The notes beneath the pieces were generated by a model. The model had not been told where the DNA came from. It was given only the letters and a program-made list of their open reading frames with translations, and did not search any database. Positions 43,510 through 54,239 of a stretch of 64,000 nucleotides of DNA are shown piece by piece. Position numbers and translations under genes: made by a program. Source of the DNA: Notamacropus eugenii (Eukaryota; Chordata; Mammalia; Diprotodontia; Macropodidae); assembly GCF_028372415.1 (NCBI RefSeq), contig NC_092872.1:516088224-516152223 (forward strand), given 5' to 3'. The first letter of the stretch is position 1. The number at the start of each line of letters is the position of its first letter.

Positions 43510-45350
43510 TTTGTCAATCAATAAATTATTCAGTAACAAAGCATTTTTTAAGCATTCATTATGTGCCACGCACTAGGTTAGATGCTAGAAATAAAAAGAC
43601 AGAAATTATACAGTCACTGCTTTCAAGGAGTATGCATTCTCTTTGGAGAGACAACATGAACATATATAGGCATATACAAAATATATACAAAGTGGTTTGG
43701 TGGTGGAGTTCTAGCAGATAAGGGGAGCGTCAGAGAAGACTTCAGAAAGTAGAAAATGGTACTGAAGATAATTCTTAATCTAGGTATTTCAAGGGCAGAA
43801 GTGAGGAGGGAGGGAGTGCCAAACCTGGGGTATGGCCAATGCAAAGGCACAGAGAGAAATCAGAAAAAATAAGTCCTGTGTATAAAAAATAGTAAGGATG
43901 TTTCTAGAGTCGGTATGCTTTAACACTGTACCATGCTGACTCATTGAAGTTTATTGAGTAGCGAAATGACACAATCATATCTGTATTTCAGAATCATACA
44001 TTTATAGCTAGAACAGGCCTTAGAAGTCACTGAGTCCAATCTCCTTATTTTATATATAAGGAAATTGAAGCCAGCTTGACTTGGGTCACGCTGGTAGCAA
44101 ATGTCAGAGGTTGGATGTGAATGTAGCTCTTCCAGACTCAGTCCACTATTCTGCTCCACCAAGCTATCTCTGGTGAAATGACTCTGGCAGTTGTAACAGA
44201 AGGGAGAATGGAGGGGTGGTGGGGAACAGACTTGAGCCAGGGAGAACAATTAAGGATTATTTCAATAGTCTAGATTAGAGGCAATGAAGGTCTACACTAG
44301 GGGGGTGGCAGTGTGATAGAGAGAAGGGGATGCATATGAGAGATGTTATAAAGGTAGCATAGACAAGATTTGGGAGCTGCTTTGATATGTTGGATGAGTA
44401 TGAGTGAGGAGTCAAAGATGACAATGAGGCTGTGAGTTTGGATGACTGGGAGGGCAGCAGTGCCTTTGACAGTAATAAGGAGCTTTGGAAATAGGCTGAA
44501 TGTTGACAATAGAGAATGAGTTTTGTTTTGGACATGTTGAGTCTGGGTGGCCTGCAGGATCTCCAGAAGGAAATGTCCAAGAGAGTATGGAAACTGAAAG
44601 TCAGAGAGCAGTACAATGGAAAGAGGTTAACTGACTTGCTTAGGGTCAAAAAAAAAGTGTCAGAGATAAGAATTGAACCCAAGCCTGCCTCACTCTGAAT
44701 CTGGCACTGTGCCCATTACACCAAGCTGACTCTTGGTAAAATCACTGGCAATTGTCTGGAGGGTAGATTGACTAAGTAATGGATTTGTTCTAGGGAGAAC
44801 GCAGTAGTCCAGACTAGAAGTGGTGAAGGTGTGACCTAGGGTTGTAGAAGTGTGGATGGAGAAAAAGGAATATTTCCAAAAAGTAAAATGGATAAGGTGC
44901 TGTACTTGAAGTGTGAAAAGTCCTGAGCTCATGTCCCAAGACACTAGCTGGGTGACACTGAGTAGGTCCCTTAACCTCTACCATCCTCAATTTCCTCAAC
45001 TGTAAAACAGAGATGGTAATTACACCTGCTTCACAGGGAAACCAAATAAAAGAATGTGTGCAAAGTACAAACCTGCATATAAATGTTAGCTATTATTGTC
45101 ATTATTGTTAGCATTACCATGGGAATAGAAAAGATATCATTTCACAACTGCTTAGATTTGAGAGCTGAGATAGAATGAGGAATTGAGGGTGATGCCAAGG
45201 TTGAACACCTGGGAAGGATAATGGTGCCTCTGACTTAATGTTCTGAAGGGAATGGGTTTAGGGAAAAGGGAATGACTTCTGTTTTGGGCATGTTGCGTTT
45301 GAGATGCCTATGGGACATCTAATTGGAAATGTCCAAAAAGCAGTTGGTGG
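43510..45350 (+). repeat. old unclassified long repeat, with an internal tandem copy and MIR inserts
   Basis: The left part has 'agcattcattatgtgccacg' and 'actgctttcaaggagtatgc', then 'ggtatggccaatgcaaaggc', 'attgaagtttattgagtagc', 'gtagcatagacaagatttgg', 'aaagatgacaatgaggctgt', 'gttttggacatgttgagtct'. A second, parallel run begins near 44600 and repeats key marks ('gttttgggcatgttgcgttt', 'ggaaatgtcc') up to 45350. MIR pieces interrupt it at about 43985-44170 (-), 44580-44735 (-) and 44870-45110 (+). It is non-coding; open frames on the minus strand (for example 44275-44682) are incidental. Confidence 0.55.
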
Positions 45351-45369
45351 TGGAAAGTAAAAGCTACAA

Positions 45370-45640
45370 AGTAGAAAGAGTGTTGCCTGTTAAGTCAATA
45401 TCATTATAATTATAATTCTGGATTTCTCCATAATAGCTATGTGACTGGGAAAATAATCACTTCCCTCAGTTTTCTTATTTATAAAATGCGGTTGTTGGAT
45501 GAGATGACCTCCAAGGTCCTTTCTAACTCTAATATATCACACTTTAGAAAGTTAGAAAACACTTGCTCAAAGTCACACAGCTAGTTGAAGGACAAAACTA
45601 GGACTAGAAATCAGGCGTAGGTAGTATTTTCCCTGAAACT
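45370..45640. repeat. two MIR pieces in opposite strands
   Basis: 45370-45535 is plus ('atagctatgtgactgggaaa', 'gatgagatgacctccaaggt'); 45536-45640 is minus ('caaagtcacacagctagttg', 'ggactagaaatcaggcgtag'). Confidence 0.55.
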
Positions 45641-45742
45641 ACATTTCAACCTGAGAGATTTATCAAGGTCAGCTTCCATTTTTGCATCCTTTCCTCCCCA
45701 CGTCTGCCCCTCCACAATCAAATATTGAACATACTCTCTTAT

Positions 45743-46217
45743 TGCCAGGCCTAGAGGCCTGTGTGGGCTACCCGAGTCTTTCTTACCTCACCTCCGAGGT
45801 CTTCGGCTGGCCACGCTGGATGCACATATGAGAGAAAGGATGTTCCAGAGTCGAAAAAGGGTTGAGCTTTATTTCAGGGTCTAGTTACAAGTGCAGGGGG
45901 GTCTTCCTTAGGAGGAAGAGGGGGAGATTTCCTAAGGAGGCTAGGATCTTAAGGGATTGGAAGTAGAAGTACAAGCGGGGAGAGAGGGGGAGGGGAGAGA
46001 GGAAAGAAGAAAGCGGAGCCTCCGGGATGACCTCGAGGGCAGGGAGACTCCACCCATCACGTATCTCCCGGGGAGAGGCGGAAATACCCGAGCTAGCGCC
46101 GTTCACCTCGATCCCCTGCCGTTTCCTGGGGGGGGTCTCGTAAGACTCCAAGATTTAGAAGTCCCACCTTCACCCACCCGAGACTGTCCACACGGAACTG
46201 AGCTTCCAATCCCAACA
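45743..46217 (-). mobile_element. solo LTR with 6-bp target duplication (ERV2/ERVK-like)
   Basis: On the minus strand the 475-bp block runs TGTTGGGATTGG...GGCCTGGCA, flanked by TCTTAT on both sides (45737-45742 and 46218-46223). AATAAAGCTCAACCC lies about 125 bp before its 3' end, a typical R/U5 order. TG...CA ends with a 6-bp duplication fit class II (betaretrovirus-like) elements; class I usually gives 4-5 bp and ERVL 5 bp. It is CpG-rich against AT-rich surroundings and the duplication is exact, so it is probably the youngest LTR here. No internal region remains, as expected after LTR-LTR recombination. Confidence 0.8.
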
Positions 46218-46309
46218 TCTTATGTCTGCAGGGTTCTGATAAGCCATCTACAAAACAACTGAGATACCTTCCCTGCCCTTGACAAATTTCTAGGATCACA
46301 GAATCACAG

Positions 46310-46490
46310 AGGTAGTTTAACTCCTTATTTTATAGGAAACTGTGATTCATTGAGGGGAAGTGACTTACCCAGGATCACACAATTAATAGCCAGTGATTGA
46401 CCTGGAACTAGAACCCAGATCTCCAAACTACTTATTAATCCAGTTCTCCTTCTACTATATCATACTACCTCTCCCTCTTAAGAGTTACAT
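46310..46490 (-). repeat. MIR SINE
   Basis: 'ttattttataggaaactgtg', 'gtgacttacccaggatcaca', 'gaactagaacccagatctcc' form the antisense MIR order. Confidence 0.65.
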
Positions 46491-47159
46491 TGGTTTAGGC
46501 ACTCAGAGAACAAAGTATATCCCCAATCTACACATATATAAGAGAAAGAATTAATATAAACAGATAGCATGTTTACAGTAGTACTTCCCTATTTTGCTAT
46601 TAATGCTGTAGGTTACATAGGATGTCTGTTTATCTCTGAGTTGACTTACTATATATAGGGCTACTCAAGTTGGCCTGAGGAGGCTTTATCTAGGAAATGG
46701 CATTTTCATTGTGTGGGGTACACAATATTCTTGGAGAAAAAGGACTGGGGGGTAGGGGGGCAGTGTCAGTTATTACCATGTGTTGGCTTGTACCAGATCA
46801 TATTTCTAAAGTGACTGTAGATGCAGGGGCCTAATGGAGAGGGGAATTCATTTCTAGAAGCATAAGGCCCTTGAATCAGCAGGGCCCAACTTCTCAGGGA
46901 GTAAATGAGAGCTTTGTTTCTCAGTGGCTCCATCTTTTAGCTGAATCAGAAAGCTGAGATACAGAGAGGTTCAGGCAAGGGAACAAAGGGGGACATAAGC
47001 CTAATAATGCGTGAAATGGATCTCAACTTAGAGACTGGTTAAATTTTCAGGAGCTAACCAAAGAATGTGGCAGGGACACAGGAAATACAACAAACAACAA
47101 CAAAACCCCAAATTATTGGACTTTTAAAAAAAGCATAAATAAAGAGAATAAGCCAGCCT
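46491..47159. other. no recognised feature
   Basis: Ordinary intergenic sequence with a G-rich spot at 46745-46765. Confidence 0.5.
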
Positions 47160-47590
47160 AAACTGAGGCCCTGAGGTGTGTGAGAAGTGCAAAGGAGAAG
47201 ATGGAAATTTGGAGGGAGAAAGAGGAAAGGTATAAAAGCATGATTCAGGTGGGAGTACAAACAGCCAAGGTTTAGGAAAGGGGGAGTAAGGGAAAAGTAG
47301 AAATGGGAAAATGCTGGAGAGCTGAGTAAAGTCTTAAGGTAAGAGGAGAAAGAAGAAAGCAAGGAGGATGATAGAGAGAAGAGGAAGGGAAACAGATGTA
47401 AGGAAGAAGAATAGGGCAGCAGGAAGGGTGAGAGATGGGAGAGAGGGAAGGGGAAGAGGGGGAGACCAAAGACAGTGAGTGGTAAGGTAAGGAGAGAAAG
47501 AAGGCTAAGAGATGGATGAGTGAGGGAGGGGAGTGGGTTTGGAGTGGGGGTGGGGAGGTGGAGAGCAGGATAAGGAGGGGAAGGCTGTGC
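47160..47590. repeat. purine-rich (GA)n low-complexity tract
   Basis: The plus strand is strongly purine-biased for about 400 bp (GGAGGGAGAAAGAGG-type units), which gives misleading Pro/Ser/Leu-rich frames on the minus strand. The tract leads into the GC-rich block at 47.8-48.2 kb. Confidence 0.8.
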
Positions 47591-47779
47591 ACAAGTCTGT
47601 TTGTGATTAACTTGCAGCCCGGTGCAGAATCAAGTAAACAGAAAGTTACAAGTTCCCCCCTCTGAGGCAAAGCAGAAATCAGATGCTCTGTGATTAATAG
47701 TGGAGGGTTCAGGACATGACCACAAACTCTGCGTGTACTTTAAATTAGTTGAATTTTCCCAGTCCTCTTGCCAGAATGA

Positions 47780-48515
47780 GGGGTGGAGGGTGGGAGGTGG
47801 GGGTAGGGGAGGTGGAGGATGGGAAATGAAGGGGTGGGGGGGCCTGCCTGGCCGGGAGCAGCGTGGAATTCTCCCTGGCAGAGGCTGGTCGGGACACTGA
47901 CGGGGCAGGCAGGCAACAGCATCCAGAGAGACAGCGAGTGACTGGCAGGGGAGCCCCACTTCCTGGAACCCCAAGCTCCGAGCTGGCTGCGCCCTGACAC
48001 CCGCACAGATAAGCGAGCTTGCTGCTGCTATCAGCGCCCTGCAGTGCCCTGGCTTCTCCTAGATGAGGGAGAAGACTGTGGTGGGGTGTGGGTGGACAGG
48101 AAGCGAGAAGCACTGAGACCTTGCTTCCCCGTGACCAAGAGGACCCAGCAACCCAGCCTAGACAGACGTTTGTTTTGTTTTTTAATCAGTTTTTTTACAG
48201 TCATCATCAATCCCCAGGAGCCCTGTGAAGATGAAACTTGACACCTAATTGCAACAGTGGGGGGAAAACAAGAAGAAAAAAGAAATTGATATTTTCCTGA
48301 AAGGCCAGACTTGCTCAATGGTGAATATGTATTTGTTTACGTATCAATGTATGTTAATAGACAACTCTGGGTAGGAGGGGGAAGACATTTATAAATGAAA
48401 CTCTAGATGGGATCAGGATTAGACCTTGAACATGTGTTTGTCTGGAGCTCTGAAGGTGAAGTGCCCCTACTTGGGCATAGGTGGCCAGGGAGCATCACTA
48501 AGGAGAGAGGGTAAG
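47780..48515 (+). promoter_or_regulatory. candidate regulatory block or non-coding first exon
   Basis: This non-repeat, GC-richer block lies some 32 kb upstream of PARD6B. It holds a G-rich tract (47790-47845), AGATAAG (48007-48013) and an inverted GATA core (48029-48032), and a donor-like GTAAGCA at 48511. Paired GATA motifs suggest a tissue-specific enhancer or promoter. On the plus strand it would suit an upstream non-coding exon of the neighbouring RIPOR3, if human gene order holds; this is inference. No coding frame is supported. Confidence 0.3.
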
Positions 48516-49019
48516 CATTACCTCCAAGGGGTGGACAGTTAATGGGAAAACAGAGCAACCAGACCTTCCTTTGACTTTTGCCTTTGCAGAGGATATATCA
48601 GTAGGAGGGGAGGGGATGATATCCACCCTGTGATTGGGGGTAGGGACTGCTGGAATTTACTGTTGAGTTGGGGGATGCTTTCAAGGGGTAAGGGGAGGAG
48701 GCAGGGTGATTGAGGGGAGTGGCACATGCCTCTACTGACTTTTATTCCAATTCAGTTTAGTGCTTTCAAATATCTGTTTTAAATCATCTTGGTCCTGAAT
48801 GATCCTCTGGATAAAGCAGAACTGTAAAACGTGTAAGGTGACTTCCATATCTTGATCTTTCTGGAGATCATGCATTATCATTAACGGTAGGTTGTTTGTG
48901 TAGCCCTGCATGTGTTGTCTGTAGTCCTAAAGAGAGAAGAATCATATTTTAGGAACATAGAAATAGTACTGAAAAAGGATATAAGAGCTCATTTGATTCA
49001 GCTATCTCACTTTAAAAGG
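48516..49019. other. no recognised feature
   Basis: Non-repeat intergenic sequence; nothing recognised. Confidence 0.5.
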
Positions 49020-49390
49020 AGGAAACTGAGGTTCTGAGATGTCAAATGACTGAAGGGTGGTATCATAGAGTGGGGAAAAAGTCTGGACTAAGAGTTAGGG
49101 AGACCTATCTAACTTTGGACAAATGACTTCTCTAGACTTGAGTTTACTCCATTGGACTGGAAAGGATAATCTCTAAAGTACCTTCTAGCCTTAATGATCT
49201 TCAATGAACTTATAAGACAAGGTGGTCTATGACTACCAGTAAGGAGTATGAAGTAGGTGCCTATTAAAAAGAGGACGAGAAATGGGGTTGGAGGATTTTC
49301 AGAGTCGGAGGAGACTTTAGAGTTTGAGTTCACCTTTCCCCCTTTTTTATAGATGAGAAAACCAAGGCTTAGAAAGGTTAAATGGCTAAT
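49020..49390. repeat. MIR pieces
   Basis: 49050-49190 is plus ('ggtggtatcatagagtgggg', 'actttggacaaatgacttct') and 49290-49390 is minus ('tttatagatgagaaaaccaa'). Confidence 0.55.
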
Positions 49391-49624
49391 TGGGTATATC
49401 TCAGGTTATCTGCCCAAAGCTCTTGGGAGACTTTCCTGGGCCCCATTCCTATCATTTCCACTGATATTTATTGGGGACCTACTGTAAGCATGGCACAGTT
49501 CAGGTATGGATTGCTTCCCTTCCTCTGCCTCACCCAGGTAGCAAACCAAGGCCTCTTTGTTTTTTGCAGAAGTCCCTGTCTGCTCATCAGATCTAATCAA
49601 AGTCAGGTTCAAAGGCACATGGTC

Positions 49625-49730
49625 TTTAGGGATTATATATTATAAACCAAACACCTTTCAGAGAGGCATTTTGGATCAGTTAACAGAGCTGCTGTTGAGA
49701 GGCCCAGATCTCAGAGTGGTCAAAAAGCTA
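49625..49730 (+). repeat. local duplicate, copy A
   Basis: 'aacacctttcagagaggcat' and 'cccagatctcagagtggtca' reappear with about 80-85% identity over 100 bp at 51450-51555. Part is a SINE head, but the shared flanks go beyond it. Confidence 0.6.
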
Positions 49731-49779
49731 TGGTATATATTCTTTTTCCAAGCAGTCTATCAATTGGAATACATCATTA

Positions 49780-49920
49780 TTGTAAAACAGAAAGAAGCAG
49801 AAGATCTGGCTTGAGTCCCAGCTTCATCACTTATTAGCGTTAAAGCTGTAGGCAAATAATTTTAGCTCTCTGAGCCTCAATTTCCCCTACTGTGAAACAT
49901 AGATCATAACACTGCATTAC
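49780..49920 (+). repeat. MIR fragment
   Basis: 'agaagatctggcttgagtcc', 'tctgagcctcaatttcccct' and 'gtgaaacatagatcataaca'. Confidence 0.55.
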
Positions 49921-50734
49921 TCTCAAAACACCATAGGGTACTTACAGGAAGAGAAAATTTTCTGGGAGCATAGATTGGGATGCAGTGGTATAATTTCAAG
50001 AATATTGATGAGTGGGTACTAATGTCAATTTATGTGACATCAGTCTTGTCCACTGAAAAGATAAAAAGTCCACATTTTTCCTTACTTCCTGATATTTCTT
50101 CCCTTACGTGTTCTTTATTTGAGTGAATTTATGGGTTAATTTAATGCTAGTTATTCTGTGACTTCTCTTCCTGTATGATGGGAAAATGAAGCCTCAAGGA
50201 CTAGTGTAAATGCCTCTGAATAAATGGAGCAATGCAGTGGCTATGTGGCTCACCTTGAGCATAGCAACTTCAGCAGCCTGCCCTTAACTCTTTCCTTTGG
50301 TTCTTTCTATTCCCCAGTCTACATTTCTAGTCCCTCAAACCCACAACATTTATTTGATAAATAAGACCAGATGTGTGAATTGACTTACAGAATTCACAAG
50401 CTATCAAATCAGTCCTTCAACAATTGTTAAGCACCTACAATGTGTGGTACACTGTGCTAGGTGCTGTTCTGTTACGCAGGTCCTTAATGGGTATACGCTA
50501 AATGGTAAGAAAAGCTTCAAATAGTGATTACATGGATAGGTTTTCAGTGTCAGCTGAACCTGAATGCCATGTCACCAGAAGCTGGTGTGAGTTGTACACA
50601 GACTCTGTAATGGTATCTGAACTTAACGAAAGACAGATAAAGTATCCCAAGGGAAGCACATATATCACCCCTTGTATGTGTGTAGCTTACATAAGGAACA
50701 ATGTACCAGAATAGTGTACTAATAGGCACATTTC
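49921..50734. other. intergenic; one old repeat piece
   Basis: 50400-50465 has 'caattgttaagcacctacaa' and 'tacactgtgctaggtgctgt' of the old family; otherwise nothing is recognised. Confidence 0.45.
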
Positions 50735-50945
50735 AGCTCAATGTGAAAAAAAACAAAACTTCCTAGCAATTAGAGATATCCCAAAATAGAGCAAATTGCC
50801 TTGGGGTATAGTGAGTTCCCTATTATTGGAAGTCTTAAACTGAAGGCTGGATAACCACTTATTGTAGAGAATATTCCTACAGAGGTATAAATTGGAGTAG
50901 ATGACTCTTGAGCCCCTATCCAACTCCGAGATTCTGTGATAAGAG
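50735..50945 (+). repeat. CR1/L3 LINE 3' end
   Basis: 'aaaacttcctagcaattaga', 'gaaggctggataaccactta' and 'atccaactccgagattctgt' form the CR1/L3 3'UTR order. Incidental minus-strand open frames overlap it. Confidence 0.75.
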
Positions 50946-51449
50946 CTAAGCCAGTACTGCTCATCAGGTTTCCTGATTCCTAGACCAATTTTTTCTTCTG
51001 GTCCATAAGAAAGCGTAATACTAAGAACCATCATACTATATCCCAAGTATACATTGTACATATGCCCACACATTCTGAGGTCTGAAAGAACCCAAAGCAT
51101 GAAAAAACGACACCTCCTGTCATCATGATGCAGCTGATTCGGAGGTGGAGTCTTGTTTCTGCTTACCAGCTACACAAGAAGAACTTGTCATTTAAAGCAC
51201 TAAAATACTCTAAAAACTAGAAGCAGTTTAAGGTGTTAAGAGTGAAAGACCTTCTTCATATTTAAAAAAAAGACTGTTTCAGAGAAGCAGTACTGTAAAG
51301 AACTGGACTAGGAACCGGGGGAAATGAAGTTCTAAGTTCAAATCCTGTGTGTGAGTGCCTGCAAAGTCCCAGCAGATTGAGAGGGCTGCAAGGGATTTTA
51401 AAGGTCATCTAATATAAATTCTTCATTTTTTAGAAGGGAATAAGAGAAT
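50946..51449. other. no clear feature
   Basis: MIR scraps at about 51280-51345 and 51365-51430; otherwise nothing recognised. Confidence 0.4.
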
Positions 51450-51670
51450 AACCTTTATGGATTAGGTATTATAGACAGAACACCTTTCAGAGAGGCATTA
51501 TGGATTAGTAAATAGAGCTTTTATTGGGAGACCCAGATCTCAGAATGGTCAATGGAAGGTAGAGATAGAACTTACTTGGGGAATCCAACTTCTTTAAGGA
51601 ATCAAACCTCAACTTCTCTGGGCCTCAGTTATCTTGTTGATAAAATGGGAGAAAGAACATTGATACTATG
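51450..51670 (+). repeat. local duplicate, copy B, running into MIR
   Basis: It is the second copy of the segment at 49625-49730, followed by 'ctgggcctcagttatcttgt' 'tgataaaatgggagaaagaa' of MIR type. Confidence 0.55.
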
Positions 51671-52264
51671 AGGAAGATATTATTAGAAAATACTCTCATT
51701 CCTGTCATCATTATGCAAAACTGTCTTTGACTTCCCCTGTGTGAGATTGCCTGTATCACACAGCTATACTTGTACATGTCTAGAATGTAGGTAATTCTTT
51801 GGGATAAAAAAAAAATATATTTATACTTTTGGAAAAAAATTCCATTTCTTTTGCCAGTTAGTTCAGCTTTAGCACAGCGTTCTCAACACCAACATGTGGA
51901 GCTGTGAATTTTGTTGGTTATCTCAAGGATAAAAATCTTAAGGAAAAAATCCACATGATTTATCTTTTCTCTCCCCTCCCTTTTCCCCCATCTCCTGCCC
52001 TTTGGACATGCTTATTAGTGATGAAAGGATCCTGTGGATCATTTCGTTTGCCTTGTCATTACTCCAGGAAATGCTATAAAAATGATCTGGGAGGCCTGCT
52101 CACCGTAATTGACTGGGGAGAGAAGTTGGCTACTGCAGAATTCTCCTTCTTGAAATCTGTTTTGAACACAAGCTCTAGTCCCGTGGCTCCTAATTATACC
52201 TGCTGCCCAGGACTAGAGGAGGGAAGCAGAAAGTCAGAGGATTATTGGCACCTTTCTGTTTTCA
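51671..52264. other. repeat-poor intergenic stretch
   Basis: No repeat recognised; 51904-52341 (plus) is open for 145 codons but its 3' part is a MIR and no domain is seen. It could contain conserved non-coding sequence. Confidence 0.4.
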
Positions 52265-53700
52265 TTTGGTGGTATAGTAAGAGACCACTGAGCTGGGGTC
52301 CAGGAGGCCTGGGTTCAAGTTTGATCTCCCCTGTTAACTGACTATGTATGACTTTGGGTCAGTAATTTAGCTTTCTTTTTTTAAAAAATTATTTAGTATT
52401 TTATTTTTCCCCAGTTCCATGCAAAATCAATTTTCAACATTTGCTCCCAAAACTTTGAATTCCAAATTCTCTCGCTTCCTCCCTTCCTATCCCCACACCC
52501 CCATCTCCCATTGAGAAGGCAAGCAGTTCAATATAGCTATATATGTGTACTCATGTAAAACATTTCCATAATATTCATGTTGTGAAAGAAGACACAGACA
52601 AAAAAAAAGTCAAGAAAAATAAAGTTGAAAAAAGTACAGTCTATATTCAGACAGCCTCAGTTCTTTATCTGGGGATGGATAGCATTTTTCATTGTAAGTC
52701 CTTCAGAGTTGCCTTTTACTGTTGTATTGGTAAAAATAGCTAAGTCATTCACAACTGATCATCTTACAATATTGCTGTTACTTTTACATAGTACATTTCA
52801 GTTTGTATAAGCTCACATAAGTCTTTCCAGGTTTTTTTCTGAGAGCAATCCCACTCATCATTTCTTGTAGTACAACAGTATTTTATCATAATCACATACC
52901 ACAGTTTGTTTAACCATTCCCCAATTGATGGGCATCCCCTCAATTTCTAATTTTTTTCCCCAGAAAAGAGCTGCTATAAATATCCATGTACATATAGGTC
53001 CTTTTTCTTTTTGTTTTTTATGTCTTTTGGGAAATAGACCTAGTAGTGGCATTGCTAGGTCAAATGGTATGCATGATTTTATAGCTCTTTGGGCATAGTT
53101 CCAAATTGCTCTACAGAGTAGTTGAATCAGTTCACAACTCCACCAACAATGCAGTAATGTCTCATTTTTCTCACATCCCCTCCAACATTTGTTATTTGTC
53201 TTCTGTCCTATTAGCCAATCTAATAGGTATGAGGCAGTACCTAAGAATTATTTTAATTTACATTTCTCCAGTCAGTAGTGAGTTAGAGCACTTTTTTATA
53301 TGACTGTAGTTAGCTTTGATTATTTCATTTGAAAACTGATCTTATCTTTTCGTCATTTATCAGTTGGGGAATGGTTCTTATTTTCTTAATTTGACTCATT
53401 CTATATATGTTTGAGAAATGAGGCCTTTATCAGAGAAACTTGCCTCAAAATTTTTTTTCACAGTTAATATTGCTACCTGTATTTTCTTCCATCCTATTCC
53501 CCCTCTTTTTTTCTATTCTCTCTCCTTGCACCCTGTCCCTCCTCAAAAGTGTTTTGCTTCTTACTATCCCCATTTAACTTTCTTGAGTCTTATTTTCCTT
53601 ATCTCTAAAAAGGTGTTAGAAAAGGTGATATGTAATGTTCTTCCATCTCTAATATTCTATATTTTATGTTCTAAGGATACCTTCCAGGTCTGACATTCCA
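52265..53700 (+). repeat. MIR split by an L1 insertion
   Basis: The left half (52265-52377) has 'gtccaggaggcctgggttca' and 'gactttgggtcagtaattta'; the right half (53572-53700) resumes with 'gagtcttattttccttatct' and 'ccaggtctgacattccac'. Together they give one MIR in correct order. Confidence 0.7.
52378..53571 (-). mobile_element. 5'-truncated L1 LINE with target duplication
   Basis: About 1.19 kb, with its poly(A) end at the left (T/A run at 52378) and 3'UTR then ORF2 C-terminus to the right. Minus-strand 53052-52858 translates to L1 ORF2-type 'KEKGPICTWIFIAALFWGKK'. The flanks ATTTAGCTTTCTT (52365-52377) and ATTTAACTTTCTT (53572-53584) are a 13-bp target duplication with one difference. 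L1 integration by target-primed reverse transcription explains both the truncation and the duplication. Confidence 0.85.
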
Positions 53701-53764
53701 CATTTTCAGTATGCTTCCAGTTTTAACATTCTGTGTTCTAGTGTCCATCATGGCTTTGATAGTC

Positions 53765-54030
53765 CACATTCACAAAATCTGAGAATTAGAAGTGACTAAA
53801 GTGGTCCTCTAGTCCAACCCATATGTGAAAAGAATTTGTAGTATAGCATACATAATAACTTATCATTCAACCACTGCTTAATGTCCTTCAAGCAGGGGGA
53901 ATGTAGCCCCCCCCCAGGGCACTCTATTCAACTTTTGGACAATTCTAAATGTTAATATGTTCTATAATTCTAGAAATTAACTGTGGATAAACTTTATTAA
54001 TGAATCCCTACCCTGAAAAAAAAGACCTGT
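53765..54030 (-). repeat. CR1/L3 LINE 3' end
   Basis: Plus-strand 'gagaattagaagtgactaaa', 'gtcctctagtccaacccata', 'caaccactgcttaatgtcct', 'ttcaacttttggacaattct' is the reverse complement of the CR1/L3 ending. Confidence 0.7.
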
Positions 54031-54239
54031 TAAGGTAGAAATGATAAGGTCTGATTGCTCCACAGACAGGTCATATATTTGTATCCATACTGGAGGTTGG
54101 TTGGTCCTTGAATCTACTTGCTCAGAGTTGAATTTCAACAGGCTTTTGGATTTTTTTTTTTTGTGAATCTTCTTGTAGAGGGAAAAAGGGATACTTTTCT
54201 TTTTTATTGCTTATTTGGATTCCAGATTCAGTCTGTCTT

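Noticed and set aside
43941-44944. Minus-strand open frames of 102, 135 and 84 codons
   Set aside because: They run antisense across an old non-coding repeat and several MIRs, with no conserved domain.
47054-48113. Several minus-strand open frames of 88-132 codons, Pro/Ser/Leu-rich
   Set aside because: They arise from the purine-rich plus strand, overlap in all frames and show no domain or splice signals.
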